A stretch of 64,000 bases of DNA, taken from Anthoceros angustus. Lineage: Eukaryota; Streptophyta; Anthocerotopsida; Anthocerotales; Anthocerotaceae. Shown piece by piece: positions 31,601 to 43,258 of this stretch (position 1 is the first letter of the stretch; every line of letters starts with the position of its first letter). The stretch is taken from contig VJWM01000196.1 in the NCBI GenBank assembly GCA_010909165.1, positions 248,001 through 312,000 of the forward strand. The letters are read 5' to 3'. The notes below the pieces were generated by a model that saw only the letters and a program-made list of their open reading frames with translations, was not told the origin of the DNA and did not search any database. A program made the translations under genes and the position numbers.

Positions 31601-33285
31601 TCACAACATCCGGCACTGCTCGTGCTGGAGCTCGTCTCTCTTCAAGTCCAACATTTTAAACACCACCTTCTGAAGGACCTCGTCTGCAGGCACAGAGCCG
31701 GCTGCGGTTAGCGGCACACACAGAGAGGAAGCTGAGTTTGAATTGGACTCCGATGCGAGAAGGTTACCCACCTCCTGGAGCGCGGATCAGAGCACCAGCA
31801 AACTCTAACAAAGCGTTGTACTGGTGGTAGTGGAGATGCTCACGACTGTGGCTCTTGATCGCCATCCTCAGATGCAACTTCCCGAGGTTTAGGTATGGGT
31901 GGTGCCCTGCACTGCACCGTCTACATACCGTGAGCATGTCTTGGCCCTGTACCACCAGCCATCGACCATGTCAGTCCGCACGCCCATCGCCACCAGGATG
32001 AGAGCACGTCATGGTACGAGGAAATCGCACCCAGCCGGTACCTCTTGTAAAACTGAGCTCCTAGCCGCTGATTACCAACTTCCAGCAACTCATCGGCAAT
32101 GTTGCTCCAAGGGTCGCCTGAAAGACACGGAGGTCGCAGACGGATGTCAGCTTATACTTGATACTCTGCTATGCGGTATGCTGCGTGGTTTCAACGGTGA
32201 ACAGTTTGGCATACCATAGTCATTATCCAGGAAGATGGCCCTTGCGCATTCTCGGACACACATGATACGGTTCGCTCCCCCCTGCCCCATGCCCAGACGG
32301 TTGTCAGCAGCTGCACTGTTCGAGAGGGCATGTCTGACAAGAGTTACCAGCTTCCGAAGCAGCCTGAGCACGGTGTAAGACTTAGCAGTCGGGTGTAAGT
32401 AACAGCCAGCTTGAAACTTTTCGACTGCCTCCAAGATGTTTCCATGGGAGAAATCAAGCTTGCAACGCCTGAAGAGCTCTTGTGCTTTATTAGCTAGCTT
32501 GGAAGGGTCTAACACTCGTTGCTTATTCACCTGTTCCAAGACCAGAGCATCTTATCAACATCTGACAGGCAGCCAGTTTTTCTTCTACCTAGACCAAATA
32601 GCTGGTACCTGCTCGAAGGGTATCATCAGTTTAGCTGCATCTTCAGGTAAGTGCATCTGTATGATTGACACCTGAAAGGGATATGAATGCACAAGTGGAG
32701 GCGGTGGTGGTGGAGGAAGCACAGAAAAAGGAGCAGCATTCGGAATCAGAGAACCGGCTGCAACCAGGACAAGTTTTCGGCACCCGCTGTTCACCAGCAT
32801 AGGACAAATCCTGGAACTGTCAAAATTCAAAAGTGCCTTGCAACCAACGATGGATAATGCCTGCAGAAAGACCACCAAAACTCCGTGAGCTGTGCCAGAA
32901 TTGCAAAAGAAGTGCTCCGAAGCCTGATGACTCACTTCCAGGGCGGTACAGCCACCGAGACAAATAAGGTCCGCTCGCTAAGAACGGGTCGCGCAAAAGC
33001 TCGATCAGAACCCCGTCCCCTGCTCGGCTCAAGCTCGCAGTGGCCTCGTTGAGGAGGGCCCGGCCAGGAGTGTGGATTAAATCCGTAACCCCCCACCTGC
33101 CAGCTTGCCAGGCAAACTGCTCGCTAAGAACGTGGCTCACCTGCGCGGCTGCCTCTCGAGCTTTGTGGCGGACATCCTGATCATTCTTGTGCCCAATGCT
33201 GGCCTGCTTGTCCCACAGAGCGTGAGCCGGGCGTCCCCACAGCCACCTGCTCCGTCTCTTCAGACTCGCCCGGCCCCGCCTCCAT
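31601..33285 (-). CDS. Unrecognised spliced gene
   Basis: I do not recognise the product. Coding blocks that join in phase are: a start exon near 33285 (MEAGPGESEETEQ); a block ending HKAREAAAQ, with its donor at about 33128; ALSIVGCKALLNFD to a poly-proline run and HSYPFQ (about 32861-32676); VSIIQMHLPEDAAKLMIPFEQ (to about 32613); VNKQRVLDPSKLANKAQELF to FLDNDYG (about 32536-32218); DPWSNIADELLEVGNQRLG (about 32126-32060); HHPYLNLGKLHLRMAIK (about 31910-31770); and DEVLQKVVFKMLDLKRDEL to the stop at 31601. One join in the first exon needs either a very small 43-nt intron or a 1-nt change, and the join near 31930 is uncertain. The middle part looks alpha-helical and repeat-like. No signal peptide was seen. 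Confidence 0.5.
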
Positions 33286-34039
33286 TGTGCCCGACGCCCG
33301 CCGCAACAAGGAGCCAGCCCAGCTCAATTGCGCATCTGCTCAGCAAACCACCCGGCAGGAGAAGCTGCAATTGCCAGTCAGCTGGGTACCTTCCACGCAA
33401 TTGCTTCCCTGCAAGAGCAGAGCTGGCTGCCAGGACCACGGAGCAAGCACAACAAATTTCCTACTACATGCACAGAGGTCTGAGTATGACTTGCTCAACC
33501 GTAAGAGGCATGCACCTCCATGATTCCGGCTCTGGATGAGAATGAACTCCGTATGCATCCATGTACTTGCCTACGGAATACCGTTGTCGTCACCCACATC
33601 AGGACAAAACTGGTGTGGCTTGTTTTTTTTTTTCTTTGTGCGGAGCTTGCGCAAGTTGGCTCGGTGACCAAGAGCGCCCGGAGAGAGCAAAGACTGGACT
33701 CGAAAGGGCAGAGCTCGGGGCGTGAGCAAGGAATTCGGCGAGTCGTCAAACAGCTGTTGTGTTGGGACGGACACATCGGCCGACTTGCTGGACGGGACAC
33801 ACCCGCCGACTTGTTGCTGTTTCCGCGCGTCGGGTATTTTTTTGTTGCCCAGGCAATCGCTGAAGACGAAACCTTAGTGAATGGCGTTCATGAAGGGAGG
33901 GAGCAACGTCAGTGGCCTATCACGATGCACTGAGCTAGAGCGAAGCTAGACCTCCACCTGGGTGCCCCCGAGCCAGGTGGTGCGCCAGCTCCGCACGAAA
34001 AGAAAAAAATCACAAAAACTCTTCAATTCCACTAGCTGA
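33286..34039. other. Intergenic
   Basis: GC-rich promoter side of the preceding minus-strand gene up to about 33450, then mixed sequence with a T-run at 33627. No gene recognised. Confidence 0.5.
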
Positions 34040-34740
34040 TCATTGATTGGATTTCTGGTTGGCCAATGGAAGATCCAAGAACCATTCTCCAAAACTGGTG
34101 TGGCTTCTTCGCTCCTCACTTGTGAGTGCGGCTCTGCTCTTGACGTCTCTGGTGTCCACCTTGCTCGTTGTCCCCACGGGGTCATCGCATTGCCACTCAC
34201 GACGCCATCCGTGACGTCATGTTCCCATTGCTCGCGAAAGTGGCTATATGGCCTGGAGGGAGCGGGAGTATACTCTTCTAACAGGTCGTTCAATCAGGGC
34301 GGACTTATACCTTGTCCGTGGCGACCAGGTTGTGGTGGCGGATGTAGTGGTTCGACCACCGCGTGGCGCCACCTCCGCTCAGTCATCACCAACCGTCCAG
34401 TGAGGCTGCTTTGCCCGTCTGACTCTCAAGGTCCGCAAGTATAGCGGGATGCAAGCGGGCCACCTCTTTATCCGCTTGCTCTAAAGCGTATGGGGCAATG
34501 GTGAGGACTTTGACAAATTCATCAAGTCTTGTGCCAAAGCTTACCATGCGCGAGCATAGTGCTGTCCTCTCGTACTTCACGCATACTTCCGGGGTTTCTA
34601 TTGCTCTTCAGCGCTCTCAGCGATTCTCCATAAAGGCGGCGGTGGGTGATGCCTTTTCCTCCTCCTGTGGTTTGCGGGCGTTTATTCTACACGCATATGA
34701 CATTGTGGGTGCGATTGGTCACTTTAGGTAGGGAGCTCAG
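34040..34740 (+). mobile_element. 3' fragment of a REL-endonuclease-type LINE, degenerate
   Basis: Three frames must be joined. The first gives CECGSALDVSGVHLARC, a C-x-C...H...C zinc cluster. After a frame shift near 34192 come THDAIRDVMFPLLAKVA and, after a stop and another shift, RADLYLVRGDQVVVADVVV, then a C-terminal helical part to 34731. A zinc cluster followed by HDA(I/V)RD and R(P/A)DL...VVAD is the layout of the restriction-like endonuclease at the C-terminus of R2/CRE/Utopia-type non-LTR retrotransposons. It is dead through stops and frame shifts. It probably belongs to the same family as the RT remnant at 48.7-50.2 kb, which has the same orientation. Confidence 0.7.
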
Positions 34741-34959
34741 TTGCTCCTCTTCACTCCGACCCCGGGATCCCCATTTGTTGTCCCTTCCTAGATGGTCTCT
34801 TTCCATCATTCTTTCACCTCAATAAATCATCTCATTAGAGAAGATCAAGATATTATTATTTTGTTATTTTTTTTATAAGACATCATTACCAATTCTTGGC
34901 TGAATTACATTGGCACAAAGAGAGAAAGGATACATGAATAATGCACTTTGTAAACATAC

Positions 34960-35132
34960 ATACATATATACATATAAATGTATGTATGTATGTATGTATG
35001 TATGTATGTATGTATGTATGTATGTATATGTATGTATATGTATATGTATGTATATATGTATATATGTATATGTATATATATGTATGTATGTATGTATATA
35101 TATGTATATATATATATATATGTATATGTATA

Positions 35133-35225
<93 letters not shown>

Positions 35226-35232
35226 GTATATT
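34960..35232. repeat. TATG/TA microsatellite
   Basis: About 270 bp of (TATG)n grading into (TATATG)n and (TA)n, then back to (TATG)n. The Tyr/Ile/Met/Cys/Val-rich open frames across it are artefacts of the repeat. Confidence 0.95.
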
Positions 35233-36552
35233 ATTGTATCTCATGTCTTCTCAATAACCAAGGTACATGGCTGTCATTTTTCTACAGGCCATAGCGGAGA
35301 GCCAAAGTACGTGTTCATTGAAATCGAACAATCAGGCAGTTATTGAGATAATAGGCATGTGATTGCTAGGTCATAGCGGATTGCACAAATACACATGTTG
35401 CAGGCGAACTTGCCAACGGCCTGCACGCGTGATGACCTCTGATGGTTGCCAAAGATGGACCAGTGGCCAGGATTACCTCTGATCCTGTCCGGCATATTTT
35501 TCCCTCATCACCTCGCTTATCTCTTCCATGGCAGCTGTCCCTTCACACGTAGATAGACTTAACCAAGATTTAAGCCGCCTAGCCTGCCTCCTCTTCGCTC
35601 ATCTTCCACTCTTGCACATGGTAAAATGCTTAGCCCGCGTGTATGGCTAGCACATCAACTATGTAATTCAAAAGAGCTTAGGTAGTTTTGGGATCGGTCT
35701 GGTGTGTTGTCCTAGATCATTAACCTTGGCCTACATTAGCTGTCTCTAAGAGTATGTTTTTGCTTGTTCTTGCCCCTCATAAGAGGAGTGAGACAACTAC
35801 ACAAGCTGGTAGGAGGTAACAAGGAGCATCCACAATCAGATGGTAGGACAACTTCCACTCACTTCAACGGGAGGAAGAGGAGCTGGTTGATACTCTCCTT
35901 GAGCAAATATATAGCTCCTAGCTTTATGCCACAACTTGGGCAGGAGGGGTCACGGCTTTGTTTAATCATCATCATGGGGTTGATCCCTCCACACATATCC
36001 TACCTCCACATTCCTATGTTCCCAAACTATCCTGTTTCCTTAGGCATACTTATTTAGGAAGGAGAGCGCTGAAATGGCTGGCCACCAAAATGGCTGGCTG
36101 GCCACCAAAATGGCTGGCTGGCCACCTCCTCTTGTACGTTTGGGAGGAGAGCGCTAAAGAAGGCTGCCGTACGTTTGTGAGGCGGTACTCTGAGGACCTA
36201 CAGCGCCGGAACTGTCAAACAAGACCCGCGTGAGGGCCAGCAGAGGCTGCATGCTTAAAATGATATGTCCAATGATACCCAGATTTTGGTACAAAGATGG
36301 AAAGCACCGAGCGTCTTGGACGCGTTTATGCATTCCAAAGCTGACTGGAAAGCAGGAAGATGATGGTCCAGTGCGGACAGATACACGTCAGCTTGCCCAA
36401 CTGCCTCACGCCTCCATGGCCTGCTTGAAGGAAAAGAATATACTGTACACTGGAGGATGCATCGGAGGCCGTCGCTGTTTGTGTCGCATGAGAGCCCTGG
36501 GAACTTTCATCTCACCGCAGATCAGAAGCATCGAAGTCCCCACTGCAGAAAC
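35233..36552. other. Intergenic with a short tandem repeat
   Basis: No gene recognised. 36071-36125 carries a 20-24 bp tandem repeat of AAATGGCTGGCTGGCCACC (three copies). The last 300 bp are 3' UTR of HOS15. Confidence 0.55.
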
Positions 36553-39500
36553 TCACATTCGGAAGTCCATAACACAGACTGTGTTGTTGGAGAAGCAGGC
36601 TGCAACTTTGTCGCCATCCCTGTTCCAGCACACCTCAAATATGCCTCCACTACCTCTGTAGGTCTTCACCAGTCGCCCATCTTTCACTGACCAGATGTGC
36701 AAGCATTTGTCAAAGGAGCCACTCGCTAAGTACTCGCCGTTGGGACTAAAGGCCACAGAATAAACAGGCTCGCTGCAACCAGAACAAGGGTGTCAAACTG
36801 TCTCCTAACCGGACAAGGACAACGATATTCTTGGAACATGGTCGAAAACCCACCTGTGATGTGTTAAGCTGAAAAGCTGACTCCCTACTTCAACCTCCCA
36901 CAGCTTTATGGTGGCATCAAAAGAGGCACTGCGAACCAGAGTTGTTTAATCAGCACCTGAAAGAGGTAGATATAGCCCAACAATAAATTATGGAGGGAAA
37001 ACTATAAGCAGCTGCGCCTCAGTTCACCTTGCTAGGACCAGTTGCTGGTTTGGGTTATTTGTTCCCGGCCCCGTTGGACTCCATTTTATCGTGTAAATTT
37101 CCTGTGGGTCATATACAACACATGTACACGGACTCCTATCACAGCCACCATTTGTACATATCACCATTACTGCTCCATGACACAAGACAACCACACTGCA
37201 CGAACCTTTGTGTGGTCCTTCAAATCATGCAGGCATTTATCCTGTTTCAAACTCCAGATTTTTGCAGTGAAGTCATCCGAGCACGAGGCTAAGAGAGTGC
37301 CAGTTGGATCCCACTTTATCGCATTCACCTCATTCTGCAATACTTAGACTTAGTACTTCTCTCACAGGGAAAAGAAGCAATCTTAAAGTGCCAAGTACAT
37401 TGCATACCGCATGTCCTTGAAAAGACTTGACAGGCCTAGTGTCTCCCAGCTTACAAACATAAATCATCATGTCAGTTGAGCAGGTTGCAAAAGAAACATT
37501 GTTGCGCCAATCCACATCAAGAGTTGGAGCTGTCATCAACAATGACAACAAACAGTGAGAACAGGCATAATCTTCACATCTACTGCAGAAACCAAGATAC
37601 TCTTCGCCGTCGCCACTGGTAGACATACCCGAATGAAACTCAAATTGCTGTTTCACATCCCCAGTTTTAGCATCCCAGATGATAGCTGTCTTATCAACAC
37701 TCCCACTTAAAAGGCAGTCCCCTTTCTTGTTCCACTTCAAGGAGAAAATTGGGCCCTTGTGCTTGTTTAGAGTGTTCTTTAAATCACCTGCAACTCCAAG
37801 ACAATACTCTAAATGTATCTAAAAGAAAAGAAAACCTTGCAGAACGGGCACTTCAAGCATCCAGACCAAACTCTTACCATCCTTGCTCCAGATTCTCGCC
37901 TGACCATCATAAGAACCAGTTGCAAGGAGTGTCCCTTCTCCCTGAACAAAACCTCTTAGAGCATAAAAAGCTAGCCACAACCACAGCCGATGAGAAAATC
38001 GGGAAAAGGATCAAGAGAGTTGACTGCAAGCCTTTTTCATGTACTGACATTCCAGTCCAAGGTTGTAACATCTTTGCTCTTCTCATTCGTTTTCCCCTTA
38101 AAGTGCTTCAGCACAAGAGGCTTTGCAGCAGAAGCTTGCACTGTACTCCCAGATGGCCCGTCTGCAATTGTCCATATCCGGGCAGTTGAATCCCCAGAAC
38201 TGGAAAAAAGACAAAACCCATGATGAGAAAATAATGTTTCTGGAGTCTGCTGTCACTCTGTAGTTGGTCCTTCGGTTTGGAATGGAAGAAAAAGGAAAAG
38301 GATATTACACTGCCCTACATTTATTTGGTTCTAAATCGTTCCAGTACTGGTTTGTCTTTCTCTTTCCATAATGCTTAGTGAGTCTCATTAAGTTACCTCT
38401 AAAAGCTGTCGCACACACAGTGCCACAAAACAACCGTCTTCCAGTCAACAGCAAAAGTACTTACCCTGATGCCAAAAGAGAGCCTGTTGGACTCCATGCA
38501 CAGATAAAGACCTGAACGATAAACACAGCTTAGCTGAAAATTAAGAAACTCCTGTCCAAATGATTCGACAGAGTTTGAGGCAGACGCTTATTACCTCTGA
38601 CAGGTGTCCCTCAAGAATTGAGACATCTGAGTGAGATATCTCACTAGCCTGATGGGAGGATAAAGCATTACCAATCTCCATGGGTTCTGGTCCTACAAGA
38701 AGACAAGCTCTGGAAAATCACAACGAGTATACAAAAGACTAATGTTGTACACAGAAAGGACTCAAAATGTCACCGATCCAGACTAAAAAGCAGGGCAGAG
38801 CACAGTCTGAGCCTCGCCAGCAGGAGTTGCCTCTCCTGTTCGTCAGCAGAAGTAGCCTTCCTAGTTTCACCTGAATCTAGAGGGTTGACCTCTATGGAAC
38901 CTAGGCAGGGTCCCATTGCAGTAGTTTGTTCTATCTAGAATATGAATTTGCTGTCTTTTGACAAATTCTCAAGCACTTGGAAATTAAATTTCGAAACACA
39001 CTTCACCATGACTACATGGTACAGCCATTTAAGATGCAGAAGAAAATCGCACCTCCAGAAGATGTTCTTGTGTCTTCAACCTTCTGAATTTTCACCTTAT
39101 CATGCTCACGGTCCCTATCGAGACGGTCACGATCTCGGTCCTTCTCCCTCTCTTTATCTCTTTCCCTGTCGCGCTCTCTTTCAAGTCGCTCTCTCTCTCG
39201 CTCGCGCTCTCGTTCTTGCTTTTCCCTTTCTCTTTCCCTTTCCCTTTCTCTCTCCCTCTCCTTCTCCCTCTCCCTCTCCTTCTCTTTTTCCTTCTCCTTT
39301 TCTTTCTCCTTATTTATCTTGTCCTTCTTATCTCTGATAGCCTGTCGTAACTCAGCTACATCTTTAGTAAGAAGGTCGACAGGCTGCAACAGGGAGATAT
39401 CTCCATCAACATCTGTACCATCCTGAATCGCCACATGGACACAAAAAGATGGTCATAAACGCACCTTGCACTACGAAGCAATGCCTTTTAAGGCCAGCTA

Positions 39501-40271
39501 AGGCACACGGGATTGATCATATGGAATACGCACAGAACGGTTGCTCACTTCATTCAAGTTGGCTTCAAGTTCCAGATACTGAAGCCCCTTCTGAACGAAG
39601 GAAACCAGTGCACCAGGAGGCACCTGATTCCCATCAATAACAGTTTTGTTCAGACCAGCCTCGTAACCTAGAACGAACGCACTGTGCTGGAAGCCTGCAC
39701 CAAATGCAACACAAAACGGCTCAGGATTTTTAACGGGACGAAACCCATGACGGCAGACTGTCGGTGTCAATCTACTGTACTACAAAACAACCACATTCCG
39801 GTCCCAAGGCAGCATAAGAAAACGAACAATCCGAGCACAAATCACAGCAACACAAGCAGGTAGTAGTATTGCTATTAGGTCATCCTATGCACAGAGCATA
39901 GTTTGCTTCTCTTGAGAAGATTATGAGGACAAAACTAGCTGAACCACTTGACAGTCCTCTACTGGTGGTGAGAAAACATCCCTGTTTTCCAAATTGCAAG
40001 TGGGACGAACTTCCTAGCATGCCACGCCACGAAAGTAATGCGAATAAGATCATGGCTCCACTTAGGGCAAAGGAGACAAATCTGTTGCAGCTCAAAATCG
40101 CATATGCGAGGGCCCAATGCACAGACCAGTCAGCTGGCTACACAAATGACGCTCAGACGCTGCTGGGCATAGAAGCTCAAGTTCCCTACCGTAAAGAGCA
40201 GCACACCTACCTGACTCCTGAAGGTACCGAAATATCAGAAAATTGAGCTCGACAGAAGTGATGGCAGACAT
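36553..40271 (-). CDS. HOS15: LisH/WD40 repressor, HOS15/TBL1 family
   Basis: A nuclear WD40 scaffold of histone-deacetylase complexes; the Arabidopsis ortholog represses cold-response and other genes. Thirteen exons: 40271-40211, 39694-39549, 39422-39053, 38692-38595, 38511-38465, 38199-38049, 37941-37878, 37787-37629, 37529-37408, 37334-37206, 37101-37028, 36928-36854 and 36772-36553. All phases agree and the product is 571 aa (TBL1 about 577, Arabidopsis about 610). The LisH motif ([20 protein letters not shown]) is rebuilt across intron 1. Then come [20 protein letters not shown], a very charged Arg/Glu/Lys linker in exon 3, GPEPMEI, and WD repeats such as [22 protein letters not shown] and [11 protein letters not shown], ending VMDFRM. 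The start ATG gives [11 protein letters not shown], matching the family N-terminus. Intact. Confidence 0.94.
39130..39330. repeat. CT-rich simple repeat coding for the Arg/Glu linker of HOS15
   Basis: Variants of CTCTCT, CTTTCC and CTCGCT fill about 200 bp of exon 3. On the minus strand they read as Lys-Glu and Arg-Glu dipeptides, followed by an Arg-Asp segment. Confidence 0.9.
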
Positions 40272-41170
40272 CGGCGCCCACTCTCATACCACGCTCACTG
40301 AGCACATTTCACAGCCCTCGCCACCAAGCCGAGTCCAGCTCGCAGACCGCGACCACTTCTAGTCCACCTGCAGGCCCAGTGCAACCGCTATCACGAATCA
40401 GTGAGGACCCATGCCAACGTCTTCCCGCCGGAATAGATGCATCTGCGTATGTACATACGTAGATAGGTTGGACCACCCACGTCCAACACCTACCGGCAAA
40501 TCCCGGTGACCATGAAGAACACAAGAAAGAATTACTAACGGATGAGCAACCGGACTTGATAGAGGTCTTAGGTTAGGCATCCCAGTGCTTTATAGCGATT
40601 TCATCCCCATGCTTTTATGGGTTAATTTTTATGGGACACCTCACTAGGGTAAAATAATAATCTATATTTTAATAATATAATAATAATTAATATAAAATTT
40701 TAAAATTTTGGTGATATTTTATGAACTAAATGTAAGTGTACATTCAAGCACATGCCCATGTCATGTCCAAGTTCTCCACAATCGCTATGCATAGGTACCT
40801 ATTTCATTGCTTGCAAGGTCTTTGTTTCATGCCCTCTCAAGAATAGCCAAAAGTTGCCCAAGAATAGCTAGAAGTTCATGGTTAGTAAGTTGACGTTGAG
40901 TCCAAGTGTTTCACATTGGATAGACAAGCTTGTTTGCAAGGATGTAGTTTCGTCTGAGCTTAGTAACTAGTGTCGAGCATTATAGAGTCTTGCTCCCATA
41001 TATCTTAGATTTAATATCTTTACATATATACATATGCTTATACAGGGGGGTGATTAGTCTTGTGTAACATTGGACGCAACTTCATCAAGGGTTCTGTACC
41101 CTCCCCATCGGCTTGTGTAAGTGACTTCGTCGAGAGTTCCACACCCTCTCTGTCATCTTTGTCTTTTGTG
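40272..41170. other. HOS15 promoter and AT-rich intergenic DNA
   Basis: 40272-40550 is the HOS15 promoter side. From about 40600 composition turns strongly AT-rich (e.g. 40650-40720) and no gene is seen. Confidence 0.5.
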
Positions 41171-41530
41171 CATAAAAAGATTGCAATACAATGTCAACAA
41201 GGTAATCAAACTGTTGGCGTTCTACTTTGTAGGCGAAAAATATGTAATACATACAATATCTACAATGTAACCAAACTACTAGTCCTCAATTCACGAAAAG
41301 ACTGTTGGTCTTCTACTTTGTTTGCCAAAAAATATGTAATACTTACAATATTTTCAAGGTAACCAGCGTGTTGGTCCTCTACTTTATATGTCCTTACTTT
41401 ATGGGTCTCTTGTGCATAAATTCTCTATCATTTGATGCCACAAGGTATGTAAAACAAACAATATCACCAAGATTACCAAACTGTTGCTCCTCTACTTTGT
41501 ATGTCCTTACTTTATGGGGTTCTGGGCTCA
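41171..41530. repeat. Degenerate tandem repeat of about 100 bp
   Basis: Four imperfect copies carry CAAACTGTTGGTCCTCTACTTTGTATG-like and AATATGTAATACATACAATAT-like blocks. Spacing varies between about 85 and 115 bp. Confidence 0.7.
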
Positions 41531-41837
41531 TCACTCTAAAGCTGAAAATCTTGTTGAGCCGTTGATTCTCCTCCTCCAAAACGCGAGTATGCTCCGTTGT
41601 GGGTGAGGGTTTGCCGCTGAGATGTGGCAACAGCAACGGGCCATGCGTCTCATGGATGACTGACACTAGGCGCTGCACATCGGACCTTCCCTCCCGCTGT
41701 TTTGCCCACACAGTTTTTGCCTTGCTTCCTCCAATTGTCGCAGCAATTTTGCCCTGATCGCCCTCTTTTCCTTCACCTTCACTGGGGCCTTCCCTCTTTT
41801 GCGGCCCGCCATGCTGTTGGCTTCTTTCCTTGCTCAT
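41394..41837 (-). CDS. Hypothetical 147-aa protein
   Basis: An ATG-started frame beginning MSKERSQQHGGPQKREG. The N-terminal 45 residues are Gly/Lys/Glu-rich. A helical part follows, including RVLEEENQRLNKIF, which could be a short coiled coil. The last third runs into the tandem repeat and is probably not functional sequence. No family recognised; it could be a transposon gag/ORF1 relic. Less AT-rich than its surroundings. Confidence 0.3.
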   Translation of the reverse strand: MSKERSQQHGGPQKREGPSEGEGKEGDQGKIAATIGGSKAKTVWAKQREGRSDVQRLVSVIHETHGPLLLPHLSGKPSPTTEHTRVLEEENQRLNKIFSFRVMSPEPHKVRTYKVEEQQFGNLGDIVCFTYLVASNDREFMHKRPIK

Positions 41838-43004
41838 CGCAATCGGTTCTTGGTAGCGTCCTCATGGCCATCATTTCCGCTCCATTCCATACTATCCAAA
41901 GGCTCTATACATCCTGATCTAGTGTTTATGCCAAACTTCTCCATTATCTAATCATCCCCAGATTCCTCCTTCCTTAAGGCAAAACTCCATGTCAGTTTAG
42001 CGTCGTGTGCTCTACACTACAACATATACATCTCTTTGCCTCCAATAAAGACCCAGGGTAATGCTTTAACCACTTGATGAGGTAAAGCTCAATTCCAGCT
42101 TTACCACCATGTCGGTCAAAGGAATGATTCTAAGTAGTGATTGAAACGTTGAGATAGGCAATCTCGGCAAATCTCCCTTTCACAAACTTCTTTTACATCC
42201 TAGAAAATTGAGCTTCATCTACTCCTATCACTTCTAATAAATTGAACAGTTCTGCCCCAACTTTATGCTTCAAACTTCTCATTTCATCCATTATGTAACA
42301 GGTTGATTGTTCACCAGTATGTGTCGCCATTGTTGACGTTGAGTATCGGTTATCTTTATTAGATTTCACCAATAGCACCTATTTTTCCGTTCTCTTTCTT
42401 CTTTTGTTTTCTCTTCAATAATTCACCAATTTTTCCACTAAACATTGGTCTAAAGGATGATAGGAATTTCCGCACTTCATTATCATTCCCTACGTTCATA
42501 ATTTACTTAGGTCATTAGCAATATTAGTTTATCACAGCCTAAGCATTCTTTTAATAGTAAAACGTCATTTGTTGATCTAGCTATATTCTAAGACACACTT
42601 ACATGACTTGCTTTTGATCCAAATATCATATAGGAACACAAGCCTGCAATATAATCAAAGTGATTTCATTGCTATCTCACGCTTAAATTTCATATGTAAG
42701 TTTACAAAACATAGAAAGTTTGTGTGCCCAAGATCTGCACACAGGCTCCGCGTACGAGAACTATCAAAAGATTGCTTCTTTAGGTACCTCCAATGCACCT
42801 ATAGCATTCCCTTAACCGTCTCTAAACGTCCATGTTAACATTTTCACTCTATACGAACGTACCGTACCCCGAGGGGTGGTTCGATGTTAGTTAATTATCA
42901 CTAGTAAATGTTGAAAATCAAGAAAATATTAAGTAAAAAACGTCAAATATCAAAAAAATTATCCGGGCACTTCGACGAAAACTAGGAAAAGGCAAGGGGC
43001 GGGG
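41838..43004. other. AT-rich intergenic DNA
   Basis: No supportable gene. Short frames occur (e.g. 42193-42330 minus, MATHTGEQSTCYIMDEM) without recognisable domains. Confidence 0.45.
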
Positions 43005-43258
43005 CTGGTCGGGATCGAGAGGCAGAGCACGCTTGGGATCGGGAGACGCAGCACATCCTGGATCGGGAGGCGGAGCATGCTGGGATCGGGAGGCAGAGCA
43101 CGCCAGGATCGGGAAGCGAAGCAGGCTGGGACCGGGAAGCCTAGAACAATGGGAGAGGGATCGAGAAGCCAAGCCTGCCAGGATCGGGAGGCCGAGAACG
43201 GCGGGAGAGGGATCGAGAGGCCTAGCATGTCGGGATCGGAAGGCTGAGAACAGTGCAC
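43005..43258. repeat. GC-rich minisatellite, GGGATCGGGAGGC-type
   Basis: About nine copies of a 27-32 bp unit built on GGGATCGGGAGGCAGAGCA, isolated in AT-rich DNA. Open frames on both strands across it are repetitive artefacts. Confidence 0.88.

Noticed and set aside
31900-31955. 22-nt intron suggested by GTATGTAG...GCAG in the unknown gene
   Set aside because: Too short to be spliced. The join between these two coding blocks is left open instead.
34873-35346. Four Tyr/Ile/Met-rich open frames
   Set aside because: Produced by the TATG/TA microsatellite.
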